Shown here piece by piece: positions 53,641-64,000 of a DNA stretch of 64,000 nt (its first letter is position 1; each line of letters opens with the position of its first letter). Source of the stretch: Astropecten irregularis (lineage: Eukaryota > Echinodermata > Asteroidea > Paxillosida > Astropectinidae); contig OZ020249.1 of NCBI GenBank assembly GCA_963971285.1, positions 2,356,001-2,420,000 of the forward strand, read 5' to 3'. The notes beneath the pieces were generated by a model. That model did no database searches, was not told the origin of the DNA, and saw only the letters and a program-made list of their open reading frames with translations. The position numbers were made by a program, and so were the translations under genes.

Positions 53641-54050
53641 CCCCTCTTGTAGCCTATTTAGAAGGAATAGTATGACAACTTCAGAATTAGCTTCTTTAGA
53701 CGTGTAGTACCCGGATCTTCCACCATGTTATGTGGGGTTTATTCACGATCAAAGATAGTATAGCTCCGCAAAATAGCCTACTCAGCCCAAAAAGTGAAGT
53801 ATCATTTGGCCGCCATTTTAGTAAGCAACAGCACATTTTCTGATGTTATTAACGTCAAATTCAACTGTTTCAAGATGAAACTTTCACCCAAATAATTGTT
53901 ATCATCATTATAAAGGCCTATTATTATTATTTATTCCTCCAGAATCACACACCAAATGAAAACAGGAAATTTTGCTTAATACCAAAGTGGCTGCCTGTGT
54001 GTACTTCATCTGGTTGCGCATGATATTGAAAGAGTAGGCTATCTTAGGGG
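53641..54050. other. non-genic tract
   Basis: Nothing recognised apart from the possible continuation of the exon interrupted by the hAT-like element. Confidence 0.4.
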
Positions 54051-54054
54051 AACA

Positions 54055-54505
54055 AAGGAAAATTGATCAGAGTGGGATTCGATCCGACAACCTCCTGAAT
54101 ACAGTACAGGCGCTCTACCAACTGAGCTTCCAGCCCTACGTTGATGGTGTCTCTAATAGTCAATTACCTTTGTTCGTTTGGCATTGAAAGAAGCCATGAA
54201 ACCATGCACATACTGCTATATCCCAAGGATCATTTTATAGATACTCGAAACAATGCTGTAACCTGAGAAAAAGTACATGGGGGATCACTCAAAGAGGATA
54301 CAGCTTTTAAATCAATATAATCACCAAATTACTACAAGGGAAATCTGATTTAATTTTTAAGTCAAAAGTGAACAAAGAATAATTTACTGGAGTGGGATTC
54401 GAACCAGCGACTTTCTGAATACCTGGTGCTCTATCAACTGAGCTGGACTCACTTTTCAATGACTTAAAAATTCTGTCAGTTTCCCTTGTGGTAATTTGAT
54501 GATTA
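54055..54505 (-). mobile_element. SINE-B copy 3, two tRNA-like heads in tandem, hairpin tail
   Basis: On the minus strand there are two tRNA-like heads, at about 54070-54135 and 54385-54445, with B boxes GGATCGAATCC and GGTTCGAATCC. Between them lies the body (GAAGCCATGAAACCATGCAC). ACCAAATTACTACAAGGGAA at about 54327 pairs with TTTCCCTTGTGGTAATTTG at 54479, forming inverted tails around the second head. Confidence 0.75.
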
Positions 54506-54589
54506 CAAGAGTATCTTAGTTAGAATAGAACAGTATATAAATTATAGGTAGTATCATACTTTGGTAGCATACAGATATAGAAATCTTCA

Positions 54590-54895
54590 CAGATTTTCCT
54601 TTAACTTACAGGATATAAAGATGCTGATGGTAGAAACATAACGTTAACATTTTTCTGCCTGAAATTGTGTATTTAAGAGTAGAACCAATGACCAAAAAAC
54701 AATTTTGATCTTTTAAGGTTAAAAAAAAAGAAGAAGAAAGATTTAAACACTGTGAGCATTTTTTACTGTTTTCATAAAATGGGCACTGTATGGACTAAAC
54801 ATTTCACAGATGACCGTTACTGTATCTTTCTTGATATTTTGCCCATGAATCTGCATTTCTTTGACAAAAACCAAAGTATGATATTACCTTTAATT
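54590..54895 (+). repeat. R3-related repeat, diverged
   Basis: GGTAGAAACATA, TTTC.GCC.GAAAT.GTGTATTTA and TTTTGATCTT match blocks of R3 copy 1 at 33990-34090. The right end is TTACCTTTAATTG. Confidence 0.45.
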
Positions 54896-54899
54896 GAAC

Positions 54900-55838
54900 C
54901 ATTCAAGATCAGGGCCTAACACCATCTCTTACTGTATATGAGGGCTAGTCATTTTATACACGAACAGTTAGCAAGGGAATAAGTTATTATAATGAAGTAT
55001 GTAATGAAGTTTGATGAGCATGTGAGATACCAGCTATCAGTCAGCAGACCTGTCCATATAGTTGGACTGGCATGGAAATGGGTATTAAATGTATATGTAC
55101 AGTCAGCACAGGAAGAGATCATATAATATTAGGGGCCATATTACTTGTCATCTGGTCCTAGGGTGTAGACAGTATGTCTGACCACTGACCAATGGAAGGT
55201 ACATGTATTGACAATCATTACATAACAATATACCACATCTTAATACCACATGCTTCCAACTCCCAATACTTCATGTTATTTCATCCTTTAGCTGCTAAGC
55301 ATTTTACCTTGCAAGTAGCCATTTGCCCTCCAGATTAATCCCAGTTAATCTCAATAATCTGCATATATACTGTAATCCATTTTTCTTATGGTGTAAAAGC
55401 ATTTTACCACCTAATCCCACTGATAATCTGTCCAGCATACATATTGATCCCACTCAAGAGGGAGTATTAGTCAGCCATTTCCAGTGTGTAATACTGTAGG
55501 TGTAGAAGAGGAAATCCTGTCAGAGGTCAGGTCATGTATTGGAAGTGCACAGCAGTGAACCAGATTCTCTTTTTTCTTTTAGTGGTTCTCCTTATCAGGA
55601 AATTGAGTCATTGAAATTGTGACTGTCACGATGCATAGTGTATATTAACTCATTTGCAGTTGGATTGACACTGTTCTAATACTTGGCTCAATGAGTTGAC
55701 AGTGTTTGTAAATGTTGTCATGTGCTGTGATTTTTTTTCAGCATGAACAATTTGTGTAAATTTGTACACTCCACAAATGATGTATTTTGGGTAATGTGAA
55801 CTTCACCAATATGCTATGGACATCATATTTTCAGGTAC
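54900..55838. other. non-genic AT-rich tract, probably intronic or upstream
   Basis: No repeat or coding motif is seen. It precedes the candidate start exon at 55840. Confidence 0.4.
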
Positions 55839-55839
55839 C

Positions 55840-56251
55840 ATTCCAATTAAATTTGGAATCTGGAATTTGTCTGGCTCTACAAGTATCTACTGCAATGTAT
55901 ACATAATACATGAATACTGGCACATGTGCTGTACGGGTTCACAAACTTCTGGACTGTTCTTCAGTAAATCCTCATCTTGGAGGTTCCACACAGGCAGTAC
56001 TTGTGCATGATAGTATTTTGAAAGCATGGAGGATCTGCACTTTTACACTGACAATCCTGAGAGGTATTCTGTTCCAGAGAAGTACCTCAATCCCACTCTA
56101 TCTGGGGAGGAAGACATAGATTCATCAGGGAGTTCCCTGGAGCATTATAGCCTTTCTCCTCTCAGCTTTCATAGTGTCATCAGTGACTTTGATAGTACTT
56201 GCAGTTATCTTGGATCTGTCCTTGATCTCACTTCGCTTAGTTCTGATTTTC
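55840..56251 (+). CDS. first coding exon of an unidentified gene (start at 56026)
   Basis: TTTTCAG at about 55839 could be an acceptor for a 5' UTR exon. The ATG at 56026 has a strong context (AGC-ATG-G) and an in-frame TAG 15 bases upstream, so it is a real N-terminus if translated. The frame MEDLHFYTDNPERYSVPEKY then runs through an acidic, Ser-rich stretch (LSGEEDIDSSGSS, LSPLSFHSVISDFDS). At 56251 it meets a canonical donor C-GTGAGT, phase 1, after 75 codons. No domain or family is recognised, and no later exon could be placed downstream. This is the best host-gene signal in the window. Confidence 0.5.
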
Positions 56252-56259
56252 GTGAGTAT

Positions 56260-57001
56260 CATCATTTTTTTATTCCGCTCATTTTGTTTCAAGACTTTTG
56301 ATTTTACCGGAAGAGGTCATTTTTAGAATGAGGAAATTTTTCTTAAAATAAATATTAAGCCCCTTAAACTAAAGGGAGTATGGTTCACCGAGCTCACATT
56401 TGTCTGAAAATGAAAGAGAAAATGAATACATGTATTCAAAATCTTTTTGAATGATTTGTCTGTTTAATTGGTATGGTTAACCTTCATGATAATACAATTC
56501 ACATCATGGATTCTGCAACATGAATTGCCTAATTATGGATGCCTAATCTGTACTTCTGTCACAAGTTTGAGTTTTGAGATTCTTCTCCTTCTCCTTGATG
56601 ATCCAGCATTTAAGAATTAGGGCATTCTACCCATTTATGTGAGTCACAGCAATGTGCAACAGTGTGCATTAGTGCATGTAGGTCTACTGTTTGTTTTGGA
56701 CAAATCTTCGTAAGAGTACACAGTCTTCAATATCTACGTGTTATGGAAAATGCATACCAGTATTTATACCCAGCTGACAAAGATTAAGGGGGTATGCGTA
56801 TATACCTCAATGTTCAGCATGATAATTGGCAAAGTGGAGAAATATTTCATTTACACTGTATATCAACTACCAATTGGGTTTGCATATTAGGTGTTTTTTT
56901 TAGGACGTGTGTTGTATTTTGGGCAAGATAAAGGCTACATTTGCTAAAACAAATTTAACTTTGTGGGTTGCAATTTTCTGGGGGTAACGTAGTTTGAATT
57001 C
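56260..57001. other. non-genic tract, possible intron of the 56.0-kb gene
   Basis: AT-rich with no recognised repeat or exon. Confidence 0.4.
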
Positions 57002-57518
57002 GGCGATTGTGGGTTAACGGGATCCCAAAACACATTGATTTTTTTGGCTCTGAACTAACTTCTACTCCTCAAAAATGATACTTTTGACTTTCAGCAAATG
57101 TTCCTGGGTCCTTAAAAGCCTACATTGAAGAAATTTGTTAAACATTTCAGGGTTAAAATTCAATTCTCTTATGCACTTCTTGTAAACTTTAAAACAGACC
57201 GTCTGATCGCGTGAGGCCATTTTGTCTGGTCTGGTTAGTCTAGTGCCCAGACCCAACAGACCAAGAGTCCTCAAAATGTCAAAGTGGAAACCAGACTATT
57301 CTCGTCTGCGGCCGTCCGTGCGGCGGTGAAATGTTACAATCTTGGTTACCGTTTTTACCCCATAATTTCCCTCAAAAATCAAAGCCCTGCCCTCTTTCCA
57401 AAAATTTAAGCTTGGTAATATAGAGGAGGAGACCAACAAAGTATATGTAGGTAAGTTACTTTTCAAAGAGTAGTTTCCTTTCCTTTATAGTTTTAGGACC
57501 CGTTAACCCACAATCCCC
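57002..57518. mobile_element. hAT-type MITE with GATTGTGGGTTAACGGG ends
   Basis: GGCGATTGTGGGTTAACGGG at the left pairs with CCCGTTAACCCACAATCCCC at the right. An exact 8-bp duplication TTGAATTC lies at 56994-57001 and 57519-57526. A 70-codon minus-strand frame inside has no recognised function. Confidence 0.87.
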
Positions 57519-57529
57519 TTGAATTCCAT

Positions 57530-58135
57530 TTCGCTCCATTTTCTTTGTTCATTCACCTTTCAATTACTTAAACTGTAAACTCAGTTGTGGGTTAGTTGAA
57601 GTTTATTAAAGGCATTTAATTTGAATGATTGGTAAAGGTAGCAAACAGCTGCAGGCTGTTCATAGTTTGATTTGACATGAAACAAAACAAACCCATGGGC
57701 CGTATGCATAAAAAGGAGCAATTGCTTCAAGCACAAGCAATTGCTTGATTAACAGATCACAACTAAGAATGTTAAGATGACCACCATAATTGTCGCTCAA
57801 TTGTAATGAAAGGGAAATATACCTTTTCAGACAATCATTAATTGCTCGATGATGCATGAATGGATTGCATTGAAATTCAGTCAGAATATGGCATGGGAGA
57901 TATGGAATGCAATAGACTAAAAATCAATATTTATATTGATTATATATTATATTATATTGAATATATTTTCTGAAAATGGGCTTCGTTTTTTGGGACACTT
58001 GTCTGTCTGTATAACAGAATTTTGGGAATTGAGAAAATGCGACAAGCCATTTGCTCTGTCATTTGCTCTGCAATTAAGATATGGTCACTTTTAAACCATG
58101 TATATCTTAATAATCAAACAAAATAAGTGATGTGT
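57530..58135. other. non-genic tract
   Basis: GAGCAATTGCTTCAAGC / AAGCAATTGCTTG forms a short palindrome at about 57716-57748; nothing else is recognised. Confidence 0.4.
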
Positions 58136-58139
58136 TTAA

Positions 58140-58712
58140 TAAGAGACATACATGTATTTCATATCATAGGGGGAAAAGTCTTATGTGCTGTTTCCAACTG
58201 CCATTAATTTCTAGTCTTCTTCCTCTTCCTGTTGCTGAAAATCCCATAGACATTGCACAATGCATATGGGTATTCTCTGCCCCACTTTTGTCATTTTTAA
58301 ACAGTCAAAAAACCAAACTTGGTCTGAAGTAAGTCTATATAGCGTAGTTGTATGCCGAAACTTTACGTCATCATGACGTCATCAGGTGTCAAATTACAAG
58401 CAATTCAAATTTAATAATCAAAATCAACAAAAAATCAACCGTTTGAGATATTGAGTTGGTTCTTTTGCCAAATGTCAATGTTAGGAAAGGTCTTTCTTTG
58501 TGACACATTGCTTGACCTCTGTGGCCTCTACTTCCGGTCAAACAGGAAGTAGCTCCTCATTTAAAAGTGGTAAGAGCTACAATCATTAATTTTTTTGCCA
58601 AATGTCAATGTTAGGCAAGGTCTTTCTTAGTGACACAATTATAAGTGTCAAGCAATTTATATCATATGTGGACAAGCATTATGTGCTGTTTCCAACAGCC
58701 ATAAACTCTATA
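58140..58712. repeat. local duplications with TGACGTCA motif (R2-related)
   Basis: TTTGCCAAATGTCAATGTTA occurs at about 58461 and 58590, each followed by GG.AAGGTCTTTCTT.GTGAC. TTATGTGCTGTTTCCAAC occurs at 58181 and 58679. CATCATGACGTCATCA at about 58368 resembles the R2 core. Confidence 0.7.
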
Positions 58713-58729
58713 GTTTCTCTTTTTTTTTC

Positions 58730-59190
58730 TGTAAAACACAACATTCTCATTTGGTCATATATACATCCTGGTCTAAACAAGAAAGCACCAATGTATGTAA
58801 ATAACCCAGTCTACTGCATTCAACCTACCCCAGACGGTTACTACGAATGCAATTCCCCTGCGCCTATTTGCTACTTCGCTGAAAAGACTTGATCAACCGT
58901 GGTGCACCCTGACCTCCCACAATGCGTACCGCCATAGCCGCCATGATCGTCCTTCTTTTCTCAGCGCCGCTACGAAACGGACGTGCCCCCTGGGGCTCTC
59001 TCGATTTTCGAGTTCCGTTTCCACGCTACACCTTAGATAAGCTGTTATGACTTGATCACTTTTCATTTAGTTGATATAAACTTTATCTTGATCATCCGTT
59101 ACCAATATTTCTTGTAACAGAATCCCTTTCTGTGCATTTCTTTGGTATTTTTCTCTCTTTTTCTGTGCATCCTACAGGTACTTAATCTCC
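58730..59190. other. transition tract
   Basis: The sequence changes from AT-rich to GC-richer at about 58800-59000. Nothing is recognised. Confidence 0.35.
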
Positions 59191-59194
59191 CATG

Positions 59195-62100
59195 TAGATG
59201 CCGGGCGTACACAGCCGGCTCTGTGTACGTTACGATGAAAGGCCTAACGCAAGTTAGGGGGATGGATGAGTGTATGGGCGATGACCCCTAATTCCCCGCT
59301 TGCGGTACCGCAAAAACGGAATGGCTGAGTGGGTGCTGTCCCCTCATTCCGGGCTTGCTGGTACTACTACCAGTCCGAGGGAAGTTACCAGTCCGAGGGA
59401 AGTCCGGGCGGTTAGATACTAGGCATGCCTTGACGGCTACGTGTCTACCCGACCCGAAGAGGCCTACGGCCGGGGGTAGCTCGATACCACGGTCGCTACC
59501 AGAGCGTAGGGAGATCGCTCGCTACCAGAGGCGAAGAAGGATACCGCCTGAACGGACTGATCGGCCCCGGCGTAACATGCTCCTTTCACAGGCTCCGTGT
59601 TATGTGCCGTTGATCGGAGGCCCGAGCCAACTGAGAATACCGGGCCTACCGTGCCGAGGAACAAGCCTCAGACGTCAGTGGGTAGGAGCAATGTTTAATG
59701 CTGGGGTGTGATTTGACTGTTTTTCTGTGACAAAATTTCCTGTTATTTTATTGCTTTCAGTCCAATTTCGTGTGTGTTTAGCTCTATTTTACACTATTCT
59801 TCCATGTTAATCACACCCCTGTTTATGGCGATCCATGTATATAAATGCTGTATTTACATCGCCATCACCCCACTGCCGCTCCGTTCCTACGAACTCCATT
59901 GCGGACGTCGGAGAGACGTGCTGTGGCTGAGGCATCCAATGAGCGCCGTTAATACCTGGCCCCGCCCATTGTCTGGCCCTACCCGGGCGGGGAAACCATT
60001 CCAGCCCTACGGAACACGATTGCGGACGTCAGAGGGACGCCCTTTCACTTCTGCTTGGCCCTGGGCCATTGAGAGTGGAACGCTGCAGGTGTTCATACAC
60101 AGCGAGACCACTCAACAGCCCTTTCATCACCGAACAATGCTTGGCTGTGTGGTTAGGGTGAATACAAACACGCGTGGCACAATGTGCTGCGGAGTGTACT
60201 TGTAACTACTGTGCATCGGCTTACACAACGTTTGATGTTTTGCCGACCAACAGAATACGGGGATCAGTGTCCCATCCCCCGCTATTGTCAGCAGCGGGCG
60301 GGCTCTCGCCGCCCTCCGTCACCAGAATTACCAGCCCTACAAGACTAGGATTGGCTTCACACGCACATCCCTTGCTATTCTGTGGCTCCATACCATCGGC
60401 GGTGGCGACCCACCTATACACCGGCGACCAGTGTTCACCACCAGGAACAACACGCCCACCGGGGCCCACAACGGACCACAATCCGGCCCCGGCCCCCGAG
60501 GGGCAGGGTCTATACACGATCTATAGCCCACCAGTTAGCCCCAGCAGTCGCCAACAATTTAATGGGACCCGGTTATTCTCCCCCTGCAATTACCACAACG
60601 CAGCGAGGAGACCTCGGGCTTCAGCCGACAACGCAAAGGAGGGCCATATCCACTGCCGTCCACAACACAAGGGATATGGAGAGCGGCTTTAGTCCTCAAA
60701 CAGCTCGGCTACACCGCCTACACGGCCGCGGTAGCCCACTCAACGCTACTTGGAGTTGCGCTGCTTCTGCGGAGTGAACCAGCTCTAGCCAAGCCGTCCC
60801 GCGGCCGACCTGTCCGATGCCTGACGATCCTGGGATCTACATGTATATCTATATGTGTATACACTACACAATCACTGTACACCTCTCCCTAAACTACTGC
60901 CTAGTTCCGCGGGAGCGGATACGATGCTACTGGACCCGGCCGGCTCCCGTCCAGTCTGCAGTCGACGCATCTGAAGTTGAGCTGACCCACGGACGACTTC
61001 TTTGGACACAGAGACAGATAATATTCTCTTTCCCGCGGAGCGGAAGACTTCGAGAATTCCCGTTTACAGCTCAATGCTCCCGGGTCGGCACTCCTCTGCC
61101 TGCGGCCTTCATGTATAATTTGTATACATCTACTTGTCCACGTCGAGTTGTCCCACGGTCGACTTGTCCGGTTCCCCCTGTCACGGGGACCGATATGCAT
61201 CCATCCCACGGCTCGGTCCTATGGAGCGGACGGCTGCGGGAGTCCCCACTTACAGCCTTTCCGCCCGATGTCCGCACGCCAGCACGGCCCGTGAATTCTT
61301 CAGGGCCCAGCCCGCTGCCGTCCGCGGCCGACTTGTCCCTAGTTCGAGCTGTGCCGTGGTCGATCTGCCCTCTCCCACTGCACGTGCGATCTTCGTTGTT
61401 TAGCGTGCAAGGATCGGCAACGCTTCTATGACCACGCTCGTTCATCACACACGGATTGCGTCAGGCGGTACATTATATGTATACAGTACAGTATACTGTA
61501 CGTCCGTATATGCATATGATACCGGCTTTGTATCATTACAATAACCCTCCAGTATTGTCCGCCTCTACCAGCACAACACTACCGAGCACAACGCTCCACT
61601 GCCGGCAGGATCGGTGATTAGTACGCCCCGTATAGTACACTGCCACGGCCCCATGGCGCCGCCCGGCGTCCGCGGTAGTCATGGGTGCAGTAATGGGAAT
61701 TAATAATTACTCTACTTCAGTGATTCCATTGTGAGACCGCTCCGATGCTCATACGACCTTTCCACTCGGTATTTTCCTGAGGTCAAAGGTTAATACATGT
61801 GATACCATGACTCATCACAGGTACCAGAATATGAACAGTTGTGGTGGACACACCATCCTGATTATCCTACATGTAGATGTAGGGACTCGACATACAGCAT
61901 GCCCACGCAGCCAAGGAGCTGGCATGCATCTACACAGCTTATCACCATCGACAGTATCATAAGCTCCCGGCACATCGCAGGATAGCCACCAATGGTGACG
62001 ATGCCGCAGTACCATGAACTTCCCAAGCGGACCTGCGGAACCAATCGGTTTTCGATGCTACCGAGACCTCCAGCCGCCTTGCCCTTATCATCCCACTGGT

Positions 62101-64000
62101 GGCTGCTGGCCCACGGATACACAAGGTTTACACTTTCTCCGACCTTACCGAAGCGACAAAGGAGCTGTGGTTACAGCCTCTTGACTACAGGTCAGCATCT
62201 TCAATTAATCAAGGCAGTGATCAACCTGATGGCTGACCCATCGAAGGATGGCCCAAACCGGCCTTCACCACTCCTGCATCTTACTACCACACCTAACAGG
62301 TGACGGAAGTAGACCTGCATCAGTCCAGCACTCCTCAGTTATCGCACAACTCAAACAGGAATTTGGGCACCCCACATCTGGACTCCGCCTACCACCCGAC
62401 GAGTAGGATGTTGTCTCTGCACAGCAGTGCAGAAACCTTGAGGCCATCTCCCCAGGGGATGCCACTCCACAACGGTAGTCCCCCTGGATTAAGACAGGAC
62501 CTCACGGGGGATTAGAGCGATCAAACTATGTCAGTTCTCATCACCCTGCCATATGCAACCCGCATCTCCTGGCTTCTCAGCCCTATAGCCTCGACTCCAT
62601 TGGCATCGCAGTCGAAGTTACGCAGCACATCAACCAGTACCTCCCCTGGTCGATGAAGGAAGTTTACCTAACGACACCCTCTCCTTGACATCAAGAGCCG
62701 AGGCGGTATCTCGACGGGTCCCTCCTGGGGTGGAACACACCCCTCCCCCCACACCAGGCATCTGGGAACCGGGACCACATCTCCCGTCTCTATCTCACTA
62801 ACACGCTCGTGCTACGGGCCGTCTTTGACGCCCGGCGACACTTTTACGGACACGTCAAGGGAAGACGAACACCGATCTGCTCCAATGACTCAACAGCTGT
62901 AGCGCACATCGACCACCATTGAGCCACGTGCTCCCCACAGATGTGTGTCGACCTGGCAGATCCCTACGGTGGACCAAGGACAATGGCGCCCACCTACAAG
63001 CCATCCACATTGCCGACCAGGACAACATACTGCAGATGCTCTCTCCTGAGGGTGGATGAATCCAGAATGGACTTTCCACTCAGACATCACTAGGACGCTC
63101 TCTCTACGACTAGAGATGCCACGTTGACCTGTCTGCGTCAACCGAATACGTCCAACTACTGACGTTCTACACCGGGCACCCTCACCTTCGTTCATGGGCA
63201 ACGGATGCCCGACAGATCAGCGGTGCGGCCCTCCTGGTCATCCCTTTGATCTCCCTTTGATCTCCCTGATACCGCGCACGTTCTCCACAACTGGAACAGA
63301 AACGATGCTGCATTCTCCTATCGCCCTCACACTGGCCACGCCAGAACGAGTGTGATTCAGGCTCTTCAGACTGGCCAGACTTCTTGCGCTAAAACTGATC
63401 ATGCTCCCAGACCGGCCGGGCCGGCCGTTGCGCCACTGATCACGCTCCCAGACCGAACTTCCCTTCATCAACCTCGGTCAGTCAGGGATCCTGCTCCCAG
63501 CATCCGGAGGTCTCCACCTTATGTGCTGGATGCTGTCCAACGACCCTCTCTTCTGCTGGTCTTCTGACTACACTGCCGCCACGGCTGCACCGGGACGACA
63601 GCTGTCAACCGAAAACACACGATAGCGTTAACGCCTCTGCGCTTCGTGCTACATCGACCATGCACCTGTTACAGTGGTAGTGACCTTTCCTTACCCACTT
63701 GTTCCACACTGGACTGCAAGCTTCGACACCCTGCATCCACAGTTCTCCACTGGCTGCCATACCTGAGGACCCTGAGGATGGCTCACCCATATCAAACAAC
63801 GAGGCCCCTCACCTCCTCACGCAGGACTTAGAGCGGCCTCCCAGCAGACAGCCAATCCCATCCTGGAACCTGGACATTCTACCTGTAACTCCATGCAGGC
63901 CTCCACTCGAACCTCTGTGCTAGGCCCCTCTGATGCCCACTACTATCAGCTCCTGACAGTGGTTACGGCTATGAGGACCTGTGACATCAAGGCTCTATCC
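59195..64000 (+). mobile_element. GC-rich degenerate tyrosine-recombinase-type retrotransposon (DIRS/Ngaro-like), incomplete
   Basis: The tract is clearly richer in G+C and CpG than the rest of the window and has many short broken frames. A recognisable RNase H occurs at 62825-63060. Post-RNase-H blocks typical of DIRS-group elements (VDLSASTEYVQLLTFYTGHP, SWATDARQISGAALL) occur at about 63120-63240. Upstream there is an exact 18-bp tandem duplication (59368-59403) and loosely repeated GTCGACTTGTCC-type segments at 60960-61400. RT and recombinase motifs are not clear by eye. It runs off the right edge. Confidence 0.55.
62825..63060 (+). pseudogene. DIRS/Ngaro-like RNase H remnant
   Basis: The plus strand reads RRHFYGHVKGRR, then SNDSTAVAHIDHH with a stop after it. 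In another frame come DNGAHLQAIHIADQDNILQM and LSPEGG. These correspond to the catalytic SDNSTAVAH and the GxxNxxAD motif of DIRS-group RNase H, with the DN order swapped to ND and several shifts. Similar in kind to the RNase H at 10959-11984 but not a close copy. Confidence 0.6.

Noticed and set aside
60174-60692. 172-codon plus-strand frame
   Set aside because: Pro/Ser/Thr-rich because of GC-rich composition, with several competing frames and no domain; treated as part of the degenerate retroelement region.

Overview
The window is eukaryotic. It has no dense gene array, no operons and no rRNA. Reading frames are short and mostly broken, introns and splice sites are visible, and almost every long frame belongs to a transposable element. 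The palindromes TAGGCCTA and TACATGTA recur throughout, the unique DNA is AT-rich, and the mix of Ty3/gypsy, DIRS, hAT, piggyBac, pogo-type and non-LTR relics suggests a marine invertebrate. A Gmr1-type retroelement (gag-PR-IN-RT-RH order) points to a deuterostome such as an echinoderm, hemichordate or amphioxus. The species is an inference; nothing here names it.

Layout. 0-3 kb: one calcium-binding EGF exon (minus strand, carrying a 4-bp duplication), then a MITE split by a hAT-like element. 3-10.2 kb: degraded gypsy gag-PR-RT, a truncated piggyBac with TTAA ends, a 190-bp palindrome, and a pogo-type TIR element. 10.2-13.1 kb: a DIRS element (RT-RNase H-tyrosine recombinase). 13-22.6 kb: AT-rich unique DNA with several MITEs, inverted repeats, SINE pieces and a LINE tail. 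22.6-30 kb: a gypsy RT relic followed by the Gmr1-type element, whose gag is split by a 2-kb hAT-like insertion. 30-41.9 kb: LINE and gypsy relics, plus three dispersed repeat families here called R1, R2 and R3. 42-49.8 kb: a TA-flanked foldback element holding both a second MITE and a 6.0-kb LTR retrotransposon with 5-bp target duplication, LTRs, PBS and PPT. 50-55 kb: a gypsy relic, then a hAT-like element containing tRNA-derived repeats arranged as a 344-bp palindrome. 55.8-56.3 kb: the best host-gene candidate, a start-codon exon with a donor site. 57-64 kb: another hAT-type MITE, local duplications, and a GC-rich degenerate tyrosine-recombinase retroelement running off the end.

The elements form a layered record of insertions. 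Target-site duplications and uninterrupted host frames allow relative dating: the gypsy at 43.7-49.7 kb and the hAT-like and TTAA insertions are younger than the elements they split. Host coding potential is limited to single exons: EGF, the 56.0-kb start exon, and several weak candidates. R1, R2 and R3 are provisional labels of mine for repeats that I matched to one another within this window by eye.
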